A DNA stretch of 64,000 nucleotides from Bacillus paralicheniformis (GCF_001042485.2 NZ_LBMN02000017.1:17200-81199), one strand, 5' to 3'; positions 18,556 through 44,684 are shown, numbered from the stretch's first letter. Made by a program: numbers and translations. Notes: generated by a model not told the origin, from the sequence alone.

Positions 18556-18862
18556 TCAAGTGTTCTCCCTTCTTCAAATCAGTAACTTGCTCTCTGACAA
18601 ATTTCAAAAGAGAAAATCTCAATTTTCCGTTTGTCACACGCCCTGTTTCGTTTATACTGTTCTGAACTTCCGGAGATACGCAATCATAAAAGGTTAAATG
18701 ATTGATATTCTTTTTCTTAGGAGAATGAAATTTACGCTTTTCTCCGTCTGCTACCAGCACATGATGATGATCGACTATATCAATAACAACTGCGTATTGG
18801 TTCATTTCGCGGCCTTTTGCTATGCGTACGAACTGTCCAATTTCAGGTGTTTTCCGATACAT
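18533..18862 (-). CDS. ybzG: KOW-domain RNA-binding protein (YbzG type)
   Basis: A 109-residue basic protein. The first ~60 residues look like a KOW/L14e-like beta barrel ([39 protein letters not shown]), as in B. subtilis YbzG, which holds the same place between map and infA. The C-terminal 23 bp overlap infA. A ribosome-associated role is likely from context but untested. The C-terminal half (residues 65-109) shows no domain I recognise. Confidence 0.82.
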   Translation of the reverse strand: MYRKTPEIGQFVRIAKGREMNQYAVVIDIVDHHHVLVADGEKRKFHSPKKKNINHLTFYDCVSPEVQNSINETGRVTNGKLRFSLLKFVREQVTDLKKGEHLNGERRCN

Positions 18863-18872
18863 CTCATTTCAC

Positions 18873-20293
<1,421 letters not shown>

Positions 20294-20322
20294 TTAGAGG
20301 GAATGGGCGCGCCCCATTTCCT

Positions 20323-21618
20323 CTAGTGCTTCATAAATCCACGATAGTTTCGTTTTACCAGCTGGCTTTCAAGCTGCTTCATTGTTTCAAGTGCAACCCC
20401 GATGACAATCAGCAAACTTGTTCCACCAATTTGTGCAGATGAAGGCAGCCCAGCAATATTAACGAACAAGACAGGAAGAATGGCAATCACGGCCAAGAAT
20501 ATGGAGCCTACAAATGTAAGTCGATACAAAATGCTCGTAATTCTATCTTGAGTCATTTTTCCTGGACGAACTCCCGGAATATAGCCACCTTGTTTTTTAA
20601 GATTATCGGCCATTTGCTCAGGGTTTACCTGCACAAATGCATAGAAATAGGTAAAGGCGATGATCAACGCCGCATAAACTCCCATTCCGACCGGATGCGT
20701 GTAATCAAACGTTTTTTGAATCCAATTCGTGACGTCATTGGTACCAAAAAATGTTGCCACGGTCCGCGGAGTGGTGATAAATGCTACTGCAAAGATAACC
20801 GGAATAACTCCCGCCGGGTTAACCTTCAGCGGCAAGTGTGTAGACTGGCCGCCAGGAACCGGTGAACGGCCTGAACCTTTCGCATATTGAATTGAGATTT
20901 TTCTAACTGCCTGTTGGATGAAAATAACGCCAACGACAATCGCCAAAATCGCAACCAATATAACGACAACCTTTATGATTTGCAAGAATAACTGATCTCC
21001 AGCATCTACAAACTGCTGAGCGTAGATCTGATTAATCGTCTGCGGAATGCCGGCAACGATACCGGCGAAGATGATAATGGATATTCCGTTACCAACTCCA
21101 TGAGACGTAATTTGTTCTCCCAGCCACATTAAAAAAGCAGTTCCAGCAGTTAGTACAACCGCAATAAGCAAATAAGTACCGACTCCAGGGTTTGTAATCA
21201 ACGCGCCGCCGGCCATGTTGTTAAACCCGTAAGACATACCTAAAGCCTGGATAAATCCAAGAACGATTGTGAAGTACCTTGTGAACTGTGCTAGTTTTCG
21301 GCGACCAACTTCTCCTTGCTTAGACCATTCGGTAAACTTCGGCACAACATCCATCTGCAGGAGCTGAATGATGATTGAAGCTGTGATGTAAGGCATGATT
21401 CCCATTGCAAGAATGGAGAAGTTGAACAATGCACCGCCGCCAAATGTGTTTAGAATCCCAAATACGCTCATTTGATCCTGTGCCTTTAAAACTTCTGTGT
21501 TTACATGCGGCACAGGAATGAACGAACCGAGACGAAAGACGATAAGCATTAAAAGAGTGAAGATAATCTTATTCCGAATATCCTTCACACGCATAAAATT
21601 GGAGATTGTCTTAAACAA
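20323..21618 (-). CDS. secY: Preprotein translocase subunit SecY
   Basis: A 431-residue channel protein with ten predicted membrane helices. Start [18 protein letters not shown]; the conserved cytoplasmic loop [26 protein letters not shown] is intact, as is the C-terminal [15 protein letters not shown]. It works with SecE (47552-47731 here) and SecG, and follows rplO by one base. Confidence 0.98.
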   Translation of the reverse strand: MFKTISNFMRVKDIRNKIIFTLLMLIVFRLGSFIPVPHVNTEVLKAQDQMSVFGILNTFGGGALFNFSILAMGIMPYITASIIIQLLQMDVVPKFTEWSKQGEVGRRKLAQFTRYFTIVLGFIQALGMSYGFNNMAGGALITNPGVGTYLLIAVVLTAGTAFLMWLGEQITSHGVGNGISIIIFAGIVAGIPQTINQIYAQQFVDAGDQLFLQIIKVVVILVAILAIVVGVIFIQQAVRKISIQYAKGSGRSPVPGGQSTHLPLKVNPAGVIPVIFAVAFITTPRTVATFFGTNDVTNWIQKTFDYTHPVGMGVYAALIIAFTYFYAFVQVNPEQMADNLKKQGGYIPGVRPGKMTQDRITSILYRLTFVGSIFLAVIAILPVLFVNIAGLPSSAQIGGTSLLIVIGVALETMKQLESQLVKRNYRGFMKH

Positions 21619-21619
21619 G

Positions 21620-22072
<453 letters not shown>

Positions 22073-22090
22073 TTAGCCTATCGTTTATTT

Positions 22091-22805
<715 letters not shown>

Positions 22806-22808
22806 TTA

Positions 22809-23171
22809 TTAAAATTCTAATCCAGCTTCGCGTGCAGCATCAGCCAATGCTTTTACACGTCCATGATAAAGGTAACCGCCACGGTCGAACACGACATTTG
22901 TGATACCTTTTTCAGAAGCGCGTTTTGCAACAAGCTCGCCAACTTTTGCAGCCGCAGACGTATCGCTGCCATTTTCAGCGTTAAAGTCTTTATCAAGAGT
23001 TGATGCACTCACAAGTGTAACACCGTTCACATCATCGATCACTTGTGCGTAAATATGTTTGTTTGAACGGAAAACATTTAGACGAGGTCTCTCAGGGGTT
23101 CCTGAAAGCTTCGCGCGAACACGACCGTGTCTTTTAAGACGTGCAGCATTCTTGCTTGTTTTCGTAATCAT
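22809..23171 (-). CDS. rplR: 50S ribosomal protein L18
   Basis: A 120-residue L18, which binds 5S rRNA together with L5. Start [20 protein letters not shown] after a GGAG site; the 5S-contact region is [22 protein letters not shown]. Normal length. Confidence 0.97.
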   Translation of the reverse strand: MITKTSKNAARLKRHGRVRAKLSGTPERPRLNVFRSNKHIYAQVIDDVNGVTLVSASTLDKDFNAENGSDTSAAAKVGELVAKRASEKGITNVVFDRGGYLYHGRVKALADAAREAGLEF

Positions 23172-23202
23172 CTGGGTCACTCCTTTCTCACATTAAGCGG
23201 TT

Positions 23203-23754
<552 letters not shown>

Positions 23755-23768
23755 TCATGTTAAACTTC

Positions 23769-24170
<402 letters not shown>

Positions 24171-24198
24171 TTAATAACCTCCTTCCCATAAACGGGGA

Positions 24199-24399
<201 letters not shown>

Positions 24400-24406
24400 T
24401 CATTGA

Positions 24407-25298
<892 letters not shown>

Positions 25299-25318
25299 TT
25301 AGTCCGGCATTGATATCA

Positions 25319-25693
<375 letters not shown>

Positions 25694-25727
25694 TTACCTC
25701 CCTTCGGAAAAAGGTTTCCGAACTTTA

Positions 25728-25994
<267 letters not shown>

Positions 25995-26015
25995 TTAGAG
26001 AACCTCCCTCCGGAA

Positions 26016-27646
<1,631 letters not shown>

Positions 27647-27663
27647 TTAAAAGCCTCCTCTCA

Positions 27664-28854
<1,191 letters not shown>

Positions 28855-28864
28855 TTACAAGTGA

Positions 28865-29793
<929 letters not shown>

Positions 29794-29802
29794 CTAAGAG
29801 AA

Positions 29803-30435
<633 letters not shown>

Positions 30436-30470
30436 TCACACCTCCTATAAAAATCATTCTATATTTTAGA

Positions 30471-30884
<414 letters not shown>

Positions 30885-30912
30885 TCATCGCAGTCAAAGA
30901 CCAACATGCACT

Positions 30913-30941
30913 ATTATACAAAATTTATAGGCATGATGCAA
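30913..30941 (-). promoter_or_regulatory. S10 operon promoter, proximal
   Basis: Minus-strand TTGCAT (30936-30941), 17-nt spacer, TATAAT (30913-30918), about 130 nt upstream of rpsJ. The long leader after it has no ORF. Confidence 0.8.
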
Positions 30942-30960
30942 GGTAATATTGAATATTACC
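30942..30960. repeat. Perfect 19-bp palindrome between the two S10 promoters
   Basis: GGTAATATT-G-AATATTACC is a perfect inverted repeat directly upstream of the proximal -35 box and downstream of the distal promoter start. It could be a protein-binding site or a small hairpin in the distal transcript. Confidence 0.7.
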
Positions 30961-30980
30961 GGCTTTTGCACACTTTTTTT

Positions 30981-31009
30981 ATTATACAGATTCCAGCAAG
31001 GATAATCAA
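30981..31009 (-). promoter_or_regulatory. S10 operon promoter, distal
   Basis: Minus-strand TTGATT (31004-31009), 17-nt spacer, TATAAT (30981-30986), in tandem with the proximal promoter 68 bp downstream. Confidence 0.75.
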
Positions 31010-31020
31010 GGACTTCAGGA

Positions 31021-31062
31021 CAAATAAAAAACGAGACCCGGATGGATCTCGTTTTTTATTTT
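31021..31062 (-). terminator. Terminator after tufA
   Basis: On the minus strand AAAAAACGAGATCC pairs with GGGTCTCGTTTTTT, followed by ATTTG. It separates the str operon from the S10 operon. The stem is A/T flanked on both sides and may be bidirectional. Confidence 0.88.
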
Positions 31063-31069
31063 ATAAGTA

Positions 31070-32260
31070 TTATTCGATGATTGAAGAAACAACGCCAGAA
31101 CCAACTGTACGTCCGCCTTCACGGATAGAGAAGCGAGTTCCGTCTTCGATCGCGATTGTTGAAATCAATTCAACAGTCATTTCGATGTTGTCTCCAGGCA
31201 TAACCATTTCTACGCCTTCTGGAAGCTGAATGATACCCGTTACGTCAGTTGTACGGAAGTAGAACTGAGGACGGTAGTTAGAGAAGAATGGAGTGTGACG
31301 TCCACCCTCTTCTTTAGAAAGAACGTAAACTTCAGCTTTGAACTTTTTATGTGGAGTGATTGTACCTGGTTTAGCAAGTACTTGACCACGTTGGATATCT
31401 TCACGAGATACACCGCGAAGAAGTGCACCGATGTTGTCTCCAGCTTCTGCATAGTCAAGAAGCTTACGGAACATTTCAACACCTGTAACAGTTGTTTTGC
31501 TGTTTTCTTCTTGAAGACCGATGATTTCAACTTCGTCACCGACTTTAACTTGTCCGCGCTCTACGCGTCCAGTAGCAACTGTTCCACGACCTGTGATTGA
31601 GAATACGTCCTCAACAGGCATCATGAATGGCTTTTCAGTATCGCGCTCTGGAGTTGGGATGTATTCGTCAACTGCATCCATCAGTTCGAAGATTTTAGCT
31701 TCGTATTCAGCGTCACCTTCAAGAGCTTTAAGTGCAGAACCTTTGATAACTGGTACATCGTCACCAGGGAACTCATACTCAGAAAGAAGATCGCGAACTT
31801 CCATTTCAACTAGCTCAAGAAGCTCTTCGTCGTCTACCATGTCGCATTTGTTCAAGAATACTACGATGTAAGGCACACCTACGTTACGAGAAAGAAGGAT
31901 GTGCTCACGAGTTTGTGGCATTGGACCGTCAGCAGCAGATACAACAAGGATCGCTCCGTCCATTTGCGCAGCACCAGTGATCATGTTTTTAACATAGTCA
32001 GCGTGTCCTGGGCAGTCAACGTGTGCATAGTGACGAGTTTCTGTTTCGTACTCAACGTGTGCAGTAGAGATTGTGATACCGCGCTCACGCTCTTCTGGAG
32101 CACCGTCGATTTGGTCGTATGCCATAGCAGTACCTTTACCAGATTTCTTATGAAGCACAGTTGTGATAGCAGCTGTTAATGTAGTTTTACCATGGTCAAC
32201 GTGTCCAATTGTACCAATGTTGGCATGTGATTTGGAACGGTCGAATTTTTCTTTAGCCAT
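31070..32260 (-). CDS. tufA: Elongation factor Tu
   Basis: A 396-residue GTPase that brings aminoacyl-tRNA to the ribosome. G1 [10 protein letters not shown], switch I RGITIS, G3 DCPGHADY, G4 NKCD, then domains II and III. Codon use is strongly biased, as expected for the most abundant protein. Last gene of the str operon. Confidence 0.99.
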   Translation of the reverse strand: MAKEKFDRSKSHANIGTIGHVDHGKTTLTAAITTVLHKKSGKGTAMAYDQIDGAPEERERGITISTAHVEYETETRHYAHVDCPGHADYVKNMITGAAQMDGAILVVSAADGPMPQTREHILLSRNVGVPYIVVFLNKCDMVDDEELLELVEMEVRDLLSEYEFPGDDVPVIKGSALKALEGDAEYEAKIFELMDAVDEYIPTPERDTEKPFMMPVEDVFSITGRGTVATGRVERGQVKVGDEVEIIGLQEENSKTTVTGVEMFRKLLDYAEAGDNIGALLRGVSREDIQRGQVLAKPGTITPHKKFKAEVYVLSKEEGGRHTPFFSNYRPQFYFRTTDVTGIIQLPEGVEMVMPGDNIEMTVELISTIAIEDGTRFSIREGGRTVGSGVVSSIIE

Positions 32261-32308
32261 TCTGAAAATCCTCCTTAAAAAGGTTAGTTTTTGTTATATA
32301 GAGTGATA

Positions 32309-32334
32309 GAAAGTGAAAGCGATGTTTCACTTTC
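32309..32334 (-). other. Hairpin in the tufA leader
   Basis: GAAAGTGAAA and TTTCACTTTC pair around a short loop, about 50 nt upstream of tufA. There is no T tract, so it is not a terminator; mRNA stability is one possible role. Confidence 0.5.
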
Positions 32335-32350
32335 TCATCTTACAATAGTA

Positions 32351-32379
32351 TTTATACTTTAATGAAGAGGCAAAATCAA
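32351..32379 (-). promoter_or_regulatory. Internal promoter of tufA
   Basis: Minus-strand TTGATT (32374-32379), 17-nt spacer, TATAAA (32351-32356). The -35 box abuts the fusA stop codon. It would allow tufA expression above the rest of the operon. Confidence 0.65.
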
Positions 32380-34458
32380 TTATTCACCTTGATTTTTTTT
32401 GATGATCTCATCAGCAATGCTCTTAGGCACTTCTTCGTAATGGTCAAAGACCATTGTGAACGTACCGCGTCCTTGTGTGTTTGAACGGAGAGCCGTAGCG
32501 TAACCGAACATTTCAGAAAGTGGAACCATCGCGCGAACGACTTGAGCGTTTCCGCGTCCTTCCATACCTTCTACGCGACCGCGGCGTGATGTAATATCAC
32601 CCATGATGTCTCCCATGTATTCTTCTGGGATAACGACTTCAACTTTGGAGATCGGCTCAAGAATAACCGGGTTACACTTGCTTGCCGCGTTTTTAAGCGC
32701 CATGGAAGCAGCGATTTTAAACGCCATTTCGTTAGAGTCGACATCGTGGTAAGAACCGTCAAAAAGTTTCGCTTTGATGTCGATAACAGGGTAACCTGCG
32801 ACTACACCGTTTTGAAGTGCATCTTCAAGTCCTGCTTGAACAGCCGGAATGTATTCACGAGGAACGACACCACCGACGATTGCGTTTTCGAACTCAAAGC
32901 CTTTTCCTTCTTCGTTTGGAGAGAATTCGATCCAAACGTGTCCGAACTGTCCGCGTCCACCAGACTGACGTACGAATTTACCTTCAACTTGCGCGCTCGC
33001 ACGGAATGTTTCACGATACGCAACTTGAGGAGCACCAACGTTGGCTTCAACTTTAAATTCGCGTTTCATACGGTCAACGATGATATCAAGGTGAAGCTCA
33101 CCCATACCGCCGATGATCGTTTGACCTGTTTCAGGGTCAGTATGCGCACGGAATGTTGGATCCTCTTCAGCCAATTTAGCCAGTGCAGTAGACATTTTGT
33201 CTTGGTCAGCCTTAGATTTAGGCTCGATTGCAACGTGGATAACAGGCTCAGGGAATTCCATAGATTCAAGAATTACAAGGTTTTTCTCGTCGCAAAGCGT
33301 GTCCCCTGTAGTCGTGTCTTTCAAACCTACAGCAGCAGCGATATCCCCTGCGTACACAGTAGAGATTTCTTCACGGCTGTTGGCGTGCATTTGCAGGATA
33401 CGTCCGACGCGCTCACGTTTGCCTTTTGTTGAGTTTCTTACGTATGAACCGGAATCAAGTGTTCCTGAGTACACACGGAAGAACGTCAATTTACCAACGT
33501 AAGGGTCAGTCATAACTTTAAATGCAAGTGCTGAGAAAGGTGCGTCGTCAGAAGACTCACGAGTAACCTCTTCCTCAGAATCAGGCAGAGTACCTTTGAT
33601 TGCCGGTACGTCAGTTGGAGCTGGCAGGTAGTCAAGAACTGCGTCAAGCACTAATTGAACACCTTTGTTTTTGAAAGCTGATCCACAAAGAACCGGATAG
33701 AACTCCACGTTACAAGTTCCTTTGCGGATTGCCGCTTTCAGCTCGTCAACTGTGATTTCTTCGCCTTCCAAGTACTTCATCATAAGCTCTTCATCAAGCT
33801 CAGCAACAGCTTCAATCAAGCTGGCGCGAAGCTCTTCAGCTTTGTCTTTGTACTCGGCAGGGATTTCACGCGCATCAGAGCGTGTTCCAAGATCATCTTC
33901 ATAGTAGTACGCAACGTTTTCTACAAGGTCGATGATCCCTTCGAAATTGTCTTCGGCGCCAATCGGTAATTGGATCGCGTGAGCGTTCGCCTCAAGACGG
34001 TCTTTAAGAGTTCCTACAGAGTAAAGGAAGTCCGCACCCGTTTTGTCCATCTTGTTGACAAATACGATACGAGGTACTCCGTAAGTTGTTGCCTGACGCC
34101 AAACTGTTTCAGTTTGCGGCTCAACGCCTGATTGTGCGTCAAGAACGGCAACGGCACCATCAAGTACGCGCAGGGAACGTTCAACCTCAACTGTGAAGTC
34201 TACGTGTCCTGGTGTGTCGATGATGTTTACGCGGTAACCTTTCCACTGTGCAGTTGTTGCAGCGGATGTGATTGTGATACCGCGTTCTTGTTCCTGCTCC
34301 ATCCAGTCCATTTGGGAAGCCCCTTCATGAGTTTCACCAATTTTATGGATACGGCCTGTGTAGAACAAGATACGTTCAGTTGTTGTCGTTTTACCGGCAT
34401 CGATGTGAGCCATGATTCCGATATTACGAGTTTTTTCTAAGGAGAACTCTCTTGCCAT
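32380..34458 (-). CDS. fusA: Elongation factor G
   Basis: A 692-residue translocase GTPase. G1 [16 protein letters not shown], switch RGITIT, G3 DTPGHVDF, G4 NKMD, then domains II-V, ending [14 protein letters not shown]. Normal length. Lies between rpsG and tufA. Confidence 0.99.
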   Translation of the reverse strand: MAREFSLEKTRNIGIMAHIDAGKTTTTERILFYTGRIHKIGETHEGASQMDWMEQEQERGITITSAATTAQWKGYRVNIIDTPGHVDFTVEVERSLRVLDGAVAVLDAQSGVEPQTETVWRQATTYGVPRIVFVNKMDKTGADFLYSVGTLKDRLEANAHAIQLPIGAEDNFEGIIDLVENVAYYYEDDLGTRSDAREIPAEYKDKAEELRASLIEAVAELDEELMMKYLEGEEITVDELKAAIRKGTCNVEFYPVLCGSAFKNKGVQLVLDAVLDYLPAPTDVPAIKGTLPDSEEEVTRESSDDAPFSALAFKVMTDPYVGKLTFFRVYSGTLDSGSYVRNSTKGKRERVGRILQMHANSREEISTVYAGDIAAAVGLKDTTTGDTLCDEKNLVILESMEFPEPVIHVAIEPKSKADQDKMSTALAKLAEEDPTFRAHTDPETGQTIIGGMGELHLDIIVDRMKREFKVEANVGAPQVAYRETFRASAQVEGKFVRQSGGRGQFGHVWIEFSPNEEGKGFEFENAIVGGVVPREYIPAVQAGLEDALQNGVVAGYPVIDIKAKLFDGSYHDVDSNEMAFKIAASMALKNAASKCNPVILEPISKVEVVIPEEYMGDIMGDITSRRGRVEGMEGRGNAQVVRAMVPLSEMFGYATALRSNTQGRGTFTMVFDHYEEVPKSIADEIIKKNQGE

Positions 34459-34507
34459 TGGGTCTTTTCTCCTTCCTTCTTAGGGAATAATATTTTGTCG
34501 TGTGAGA

Positions 34508-35613
<1,106 letters not shown>

Positions 35614-35663
35614 TTAAAAGCAAAAAACAATGCCTTTGCATAAAAGCAAAAACAACGAGTACG

Positions 35664-35912
35664 TTATTGAATAATGGCAACAGCTGCAGCTCCGACTTCA
35701 ATTCCGCAGGCTTTGCCGAGCTTTTTCATGGACTCTGCCATTGAGACGGGAATCCCTTGTTCATTTGCCAGGTTAATAACATCTGACGTCAGAAAAGGAT
35801 CAGCGTCTTTTGCTACGACGACTTCCTTAACAGAATTGCGCTTCAGCGCTTTGACTGTCTGCTTCGTACCGATAATAATAGATTGAGCCTGTGATACTTT
35901 ATCATAAGACAT
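35664..35912 (-). CDS. rplGB: L7Ae-family K-turn binding ribosomal protein
   Basis: An 82-residue L7Ae/L30e/S12e-like protein ([46 protein letters not shown]), known as YbxF in B. subtilis, a kink-turn RNA binder. Of the two adjacent ATGs the second (35912) has better spacing from GGAGG. Confidence 0.95.
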   Translation of the reverse strand: MSYDKVSQAQSIIIGTKQTVKALKRNSVKEVVVAKDADPFLTSDVINLANEQGIPVSMAESMKKLGKACGIEVGAAAVAIIQ

Positions 35913-35963
35913 CATATATCCTCCAAAGTAACAGGTTTAAATTGAGCACCTTGGTTATATTAT

Positions 35964-36030
35964 CATCCTGAAAGAAGGATGTCAACACATGATGACAATT
36001 TTTAGTGACATCCTTCTTTAGGATTTTTTT
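35964..36030. repeat. Long inverted repeat between rpoC and rplGB
   Basis: Arms CCTGAAAGAAGGATGTC and GACATCCTTCTTTAGG (one bulged base) enclose a loop of about 25 nt that itself can form a GTCA/TGAC hairpin. The T tract lies on the plus-strand side, so an intrinsic terminator would act against transcription of the operon, not with it. In the operon mRNA it is a strong hairpin. Confidence 0.75.
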
Positions 36031-36032
36031 AT

Positions 36033-39000
36033 TTATTCAGCCGGAACCATTTCATCAGATGATTGGACTTGCAATACCGGCTTCACTTTACGGTAGTTCA
36101 GCATACCCGTTCCAGCAGGAACAAGCTTACCGATGATAACATTCTCTTTCAGGCCGAGAAGCTCATCGCGTTTTCCTTTGATTGCTGCATCTGTCAGGAC
36201 ACGTGTTGTTTCCTGGAATGACGCGGCAGACAGGAAGGAATCCGTTTCAAGCGATGCTTTGGTGATACCGAGAAGCACCGGACGGCCTGTTGCAGGGCGT
36301 TTGCCTCCGAGCAGAACTTTTTTGTTCGCTTCGGTAAACTGGTGAATATCGAGCAGCGTGCCTGGCAGCACTTCCGTGTCGCCGGCATCGATGACACGCA
36401 CTTTGCGAAGCATCTGGCGAACCATAACCTCGACGTGCTTATCCCCGATTTCAACCCCTTGCATACGATAAACCTTCTGCACTTCATGAAGGAGGTATTC
36501 TTGCACCGTCGTGATGTCAGTAACTTTCAGAAGCTCTTTCGGATCAACCGAACCTTCTGTCAGCACCTGGCCACGGGAAATTTTCTCTCCTTCAGTGACT
36601 TTCAGGCGCGCGTTGTAAGGCGCCGTATATGAACGGCTTTCGACTTCGCCCTGAACGACGATTTCCTGCTGTTTGTCACGCACTTCATTGATTTCAGCTA
36701 CGACACCGTCAATTTCAGAGATCGTCGCTTGACCTTTAGGGTTTCGCGCTTCAAACAATTCCTGGATACGCGGCAAACCTTGTGTAATATCGTCTCCGGC
36801 AACCCCGCCCGTATGGAAGGTACGCATTGTTAACTGTGTACCCGGCTCACCAATGGACTGGGCAGCGATGATTCCGACTGCTTCCCCGACTTCGACGTCG
36901 GTTCCTGTTGCCAGGTTGCGGCCGTAGCATCGTTTACATACACCATGTGACGTATTACATGTAAATGCGGAGCGGATCCACACTTCTTCAATGCCTGCTT
37001 CGACAATTTCGAGCGCTTTATCTTCGTCGATCAGCTCGTTTTCATCCACAAGCACTTCACCTGTTTCCGGATGTTTAACAGGTTTTCTCGCGAATCGGCC
37101 GACAAGACGCTCTTCAAGACGCTCGATCACTTCTGTGCCTTCCGTGATGGCTTTGGCAAGAATACCTCGGTCTGTGCCGCAGTCAGTCTCACGAATGATG
37201 ACGTCTTGGGCTACGTCTACGAGACGGCGTGTCAGGTAACCTGAGTCGGCTGTCTTCAGAGCCGTATCCGCAAGACCTTTACGCGCACCGTGAGTAGAGA
37301 TAAAGTACTCGAGTACCGTTAAACCTTCGCGGAAGCTTGACTTGATCGGAAGTTCGATGATCCGTCCAGCCGGGTTGGCCATCAGACCGCGCATACCCGC
37401 AAGCTGCGTAAAGTTTGATGCGTTACCCCGGGCTCCGGAATCACTCATCATGTAGATCGGGTTGATTTCATCCAGGGATTTCATCAGCTTGCCTTGGATC
37501 GTATCTTTAGCTGCACTCCAGATGGAAATGACCCGTTCATAACGCTCTTCTTCAGTAATCAGACCACGTCTGAACTGCTTCATGACGTTATCAACTTTTC
37601 CTTGCGCTTCTTCAAGGATTTCCTGTTTGTCGTCCAATACGACGATATCGGAAACACCGACCGTAATTCCGGCTTTTGTCGAATATTTAAATCCAAGGTT
37701 TTTCATGCGGTCAAGCATTTTTGATGTTTCTGTAATATGGAATCTTTTGAAGATCTCCGCAATGATTTTACCCAAAATGCCTTTTTTGAACGGCTGGTTG
37801 ATTTCCTGGTTCTTAATGGCTTCTTTAACATCTGCACCGTAATCCAAGAAGAAACGGTCAGGTGTTTTTTCTTCAATGTTGCTCTTCGTCGGTTCGTTCA
37901 TGTATGGGAACGACGGCGGAAGAATCTCGTTGAAGATCAGTTTTCCGACAGTTGTAACGAGCAGCTTGGAACGCTGTTCTTCGGTAAATGTTTCATTTTT
38001 CAGGGAGTTAACCGCAACGGCTACTCTCGTATGCAAATGAACATATCCGTTTTGATACGCAAGAAGCGCTTCATCCGTATCTTTGAAAACCATACCTTCG
38101 CCGACTGCGCCTGGGCGTTCTAGCGTCAGATAGTAGTTTCCAAGCACCATATCCTGAGACGGCGTAACAACCGGTTTTCCGTCTTTAGGGTTCAGGATGT
38201 TTTGTGCGGCAAGCATCAAGATGCGCGCCTCAGCTTGCGCTTCTGCTGATAAAGGAACGTGAACCGCCATTTGGTCACCGTCAAAGTCAGCGTTGTATGC
38301 CGTACATACAAGCGGATGAAGACGGATGGCACGGCCTTCGACAAGCGTTGGTTCAAACGCTTGAATACCTAATCTGTGAAGCGTAGGTGCACGGTTGAGA
38401 AGCACAGGGTGTTCTTTGATAACTGATTCAAGGACATCCCAGACTTCCGGCTGAACGCGCTCAATTTTACGCTTCGCACTCTTAATGTTGTGGGCAAGAC
38501 CTTTTTCAACAAGCTCTTTCATGACGAATGGCTTGAACAGTTCCAGCGCCATTTCTTTCGGAAGACCGCATTGATACATTTTCAGGTTCGGACCTACGAC
38601 GATAACCGAACGGCCTGAGTAGTCAACACGTTTACCGAGAAGGTTTTGACGGAAACGGCCTTGTTTACCTTTCAGCATGTGAGAAAGGGATTTTAACGGT
38701 CTGTTTCCCGGACCTGTAACAGGACGGCCTCTGCGTCCGTTATCGATCAGCGCGTCCACGGCTTCTTGAAGCATGCGCTTTTCGTTTTGAACGATAATGC
38801 TTGGCGCTCCAAGATCCAAAAGACGTTTTAAACGATTGTTACGGTTGATGACACGGCGGTACAAATCGTTCAGATCGGAAGTTGCAAAACGTCCACCGTC
38901 AAGCTGTACCATCGGTCTCAGCTCAGGCGGAATGACCGGAAGAACGTCGAGGATCATCCAGGACGGCTTATTTCCGGAGTTGCGGAATGCTTCCAATACT

Positions 39001-39632
39001 TCCAAGCGTTTGATCGCACGTGTGCGGCGCTGTCCTTGTGACGTTTTAAGCTCTTCTTTCAGCATATCCACTTCTTTATCGAGGTCGATATCTTGAAGGA
39101 GCTTATGAATCGCTTCAGCACCCATTGATGCCTGGAATTTATTTCCGTATTTATCAAGGTACGCCCGGTACTCTTTTTCAGAAAGAAGCTGTTTTTTCTC
39201 AAGCGGTGTATTGGCCGGATCTGTTACGACATAAGAAGCAAAGTAAATGACTTCTTCCAATGCGCGCGGAGACATATCCAGCACAAGACCCATACGGCTC
39301 GGGATTCCTTTAAAATACCAGATGTGAGAAACAGGGGCTGCCAGCTCGATATGCCCCATTCTCTCACGACGGACTTTAGCCCGGGTTACTTCAACTCCAC
39401 AACGGTCGCAGACTACGCCTTTATAACGAACCCGCTTGTACTTTCCGCAGTGGCATTCCCAGTCCTTTTGAGGACCGAAAATGCGCTCGCAGAATAGACC
39501 ATCTTTTTCAGGTTTCAAAGTACGATAGTTGATTGTTTCAGGCTTTTTCACTTCTCCGTAAGACCATGAACGGATTTTGTCAGGTGAAGCGAGACCGATG
39601 TTCATATACTCAAAATTGTTCACATCCAGCAA
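36033..39632 (-). CDS. rpoC: RNA polymerase beta' subunit
   Basis: A 1199-residue beta' subunit. N-terminal zinc site [22 protein letters not shown] region, catalytic Mg motif NADFDGDQM, second zinc region [13 protein letters not shown], trigger-loop helix and C-terminal [16 protein letters not shown]. Start TTG at 39632 (family start [10 protein letters not shown]) after GGGAGG. Wild-type appearance. Confidence 0.98.
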   Translation of the reverse strand: MLDVNNFEYMNIGLASPDKIRSWSYGEVKKPETINYRTLKPEKDGLFCERIFGPQKDWECHCGKYKRVRYKGVVCDRCGVEVTRAKVRRERMGHIELAAPVSHIWYFKGIPSRMGLVLDMSPRALEEVIYFASYVVTDPANTPLEKKQLLSEKEYRAYLDKYGNKFQASMGAEAIHKLLQDIDLDKEVDMLKEELKTSQGQRRTRAIKRLEVLEAFRNSGNKPSWMILDVLPVIPPELRPMVQLDGGRFATSDLNDLYRRVINRNNRLKRLLDLGAPSIIVQNEKRMLQEAVDALIDNGRRGRPVTGPGNRPLKSLSHMLKGKQGRFRQNLLGKRVDYSGRSVIVVGPNLKMYQCGLPKEMALELFKPFVMKELVEKGLAHNIKSAKRKIERVQPEVWDVLESVIKEHPVLLNRAPTLHRLGIQAFEPTLVEGRAIRLHPLVCTAYNADFDGDQMAVHVPLSAEAQAEARILMLAAQNILNPKDGKPVVTPSQDMVLGNYYLTLERPGAVGEGMVFKDTDEALLAYQNGYVHLHTRVAVAVNSLKNETFTEEQRSKLLVTTVGKLIFNEILPPSFPYMNEPTKSNIEEKTPDRFFLDYGADVKEAIKNQEINQPFKKGILGKIIAEIFKRFHITETSKMLDRMKNLGFKYSTKAGITVGVSDIVVLDDKQEILEEAQGKVDNVMKQFRRGLITEEERYERVISIWSAAKDTIQGKLMKSLDEINPIYMMSDSGARGNASNFTQLAGMRGLMANPAGRIIELPIKSSFREGLTVLEYFISTHGARKGLADTALKTADSGYLTRRLVDVAQDVIIRETDCGTDRGILAKAITEGTEVIERLEERLVGRFARKPVKHPETGEVLVDENELIDEDKALEIVEAGIEEVWIRSAFTCNTSHGVCKRCYGRNLATGTDVEVGEAVGIIAAQSIGEPGTQLTMRTFHTGGVAGDDITQGLPRIQELFEARNPKGQATISEIDGVVAEINEVRDKQQEIVVQGEVESRSYTAPYNARLKVTEGEKISRGQVLTEGSVDPKELLKVTDITTVQEYLLHEVQKVYRMQGVEIGDKHVEVMVRQMLRKVRVIDAGDTEVLPGTLLDIHQFTEANKKVLLGGKRPATGRPVLLGITKASLETDSFLSAASFQETTRVLTDAAIKGKRDELLGLKENVIIGKLVPAGTGMLNYRKVKPVLQVQSSDEMVPAE

Positions 39633-39691
39633 GGGGCCTACCTCCCTTTTTATCTTCGGGTTATACCCTGTCACTTGCGTATAAAATTCGT

Positions 39692-43273
<3,582 letters not shown>

Positions 43274-43363
43274 CTGATTCACCCCTCAAATCATGCGTAA
43301 TATATGTGTAACAAGCATTTCTTCCGCAAATATGTAAGAAATACTTTTACAAGACAAAAGAAA

Positions 43364-43391
43364 AAAGGGTTTCTAATTTAGAAAACCACAT
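43364..43391 (-). terminator. Terminator between ybxB and rpoB
   Basis: On the minus strand GGTTTTCTAAATTAGAAACC is followed by CTTTTTTC. Placed about 90 bp upstream of rpoB in a 250-bp gap; it may act as an attenuator before rpoBC. Confidence 0.65.
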
Positions 43392-43523
43392 CCAAAAACA
43401 AAATACCGATTTTATTAGTGTTCCCAAAAATGTATATTTTATACAAACCTAGGCGTTTCTTAAAAACAGCAGCAAAATATATACATTGGCATTTTATAAT
43501 ATTAACATAGCTGAAAATCCGAG

Positions 43524-44129
43524 TCAAACTTTTTTTGCTTTGATGATATAGTACCCTTTCTTTTTGTGAACGACTTCAACGTCCGCAAAAAGTTCTTTTA
43601 ATTTTTCAATGGCAGAAGGCCCGCCTTGTTTTTTCTGAATGACGACCCACAGCTCTCCTGAAGGCCGCAAATGTTCAGCGCTTTTTTCAAAGATGGCGTG
43701 CACAGTTTTTTTCCCGGCGCGTATGGGGGGATTAGTAATAATAGAAGCGAATTTTTTTGCAGGTTCGACGTTGGCAAACAGATCACTCTGATAGATCTTC
43801 GTGTTGTCGATCTGATTATTTAACGCGTTTTCCTTCGAAAGTTCGACAGCTCTTTCATTAACATCGATCATGTGAACCATTCGATCTTCGAAATCCGCAG
43901 CAAGCGAAAGACCAATCGGGCCATAGCCGCAGCCTACATCCAAAAAATCACCTTCTGTATCCGGTTCCCGGAAAGCTTCAATCAGCAGCCTTGAGCCAAA
44001 GTCCACTTCTCTTTTTGAAAAAACTCCGCTGTCGCTGATAAAAGTAAACGTCCGGTTTCTCAAGCGAAATGCCCACGTTGATCTGCTGCTTTTTGCTGAA
44101 GGTTTTTCCGAATAATAATGGTCAGTCAT
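43524..44129 (-). CDS. ybxB: Class I SAM-dependent methyltransferase, RsmC-like
   Basis: A 201-residue protein with motif I FLDVGCGYGPIGLSLA (SAM binding) and the NPP motif in ITNPPIRAG, the signature of N-methyltransferases acting on nucleic-acid amino groups. It resembles RsmC, which methylates G1207 of 16S rRNA. Single-domain form, the usual place between rplL and rpoB. Start at 44129, seven bases after GAGGAGG. Confidence 0.9.
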   Translation of the reverse strand: MTDHYYSEKPSAKSSRSTWAFRLRNRTFTFISDSGVFSKREVDFGSRLLIEAFREPDTEGDFLDVGCGYGPIGLSLAADFEDRMVHMIDVNERAVELSKENALNNQIDNTKIYQSDLFANVEPAKKFASIITNPPIRAGKKTVHAIFEKSAEHLRPSGELWVVIQKKQGGPSAIEKLKELFADVEVVHKKKGYYIIKAKKV

Positions 44130-44215
44130 CACAGAACCTCCTCAGTTGGTGAACTCTCCAGATATCTTGAAACAAGATGGCGTATCTTATGCGGAAGGGA
44201 CTACAATTAATTAGC

Positions 44216-44252
44216 AAAGAAAAAGCCCGCTTTTAAAAGCGAGCTTTCCCCT
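44216..44252 (-). terminator. Terminator after rplL
   Basis: On the minus strand AAAGCTCGCTTTTAAAAGCGGGCTTT is followed by TTCTTTG. It ends the rplJL transcript before ybxB, allowing partial read-through. Confidence 0.85.
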
Positions 44253-44268
44253 AAAGATTAGGTGAAGA

Positions 44269-44640
44269 TTACTTAACTTCTACAGAAGCGCCAACTTCTT
44301 CAAGTTTAGCTTTAAGCTCTTCAGCTTCTTCTTTCGCAATACCTTCTTTAAGAGGTTTTGGAGTGTTGTCAACAAGTTCTTTAGCTTCTTTCAAGCCAAG
44401 ACCAGTGATTTCACGAACAACTTTAATAACTTTGATTTTTTGATCTCCTGCACCAGCAAGAACAAGATCAAATTCAGTTTTTTCTTCAGCAGCACCGCCT
44501 GCAGCAGCTCCGCCAGCTACAGCTACAGGAGCAGCAGCAGTTACGCCAAATTCTTCTTCGATTGCTTTTACTAAGTCGTTCAATTCAAGTACAGTTGCTT
44601 CTTTAACGGAAGCAATGATTTCTTCGATATTTAAAGCCAT
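44269..44640 (-). CDS. rplL: 50S ribosomal protein L7/L12
   Basis: A 123-residue stalk protein. N-terminal dimerisation helix hairpin ([20 protein letters not shown]), Ala/Gly-rich hinge ([15 protein letters not shown]) and the factor-binding C-terminal domain ([17 protein letters not shown]). Several copies bind L10 and recruit elongation factors. Confidence 0.98.
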   Translation of the reverse strand: MALNIEEIIASVKEATVLELNDLVKAIEEEFGVTAAAPVAVAGGAAAGGAAEEKTEFDLVLAGAGDQKIKVIKVVREITGLGLKEAKELVDNTPKPLKEGIAKEEAEELKAKLEEVGASVEVK

Positions 44641-44684
44641 TTGTAATTCCTCCATTTTGTTTTATTTTTTAGATACTGATGCTA

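Noticed and set aside
32746..33432. Long plus-strand ORF of 228 codons
   Set aside because: It lies wholly within fusA on the opposite strand; codon bias of fusA produces such open antisense frames.
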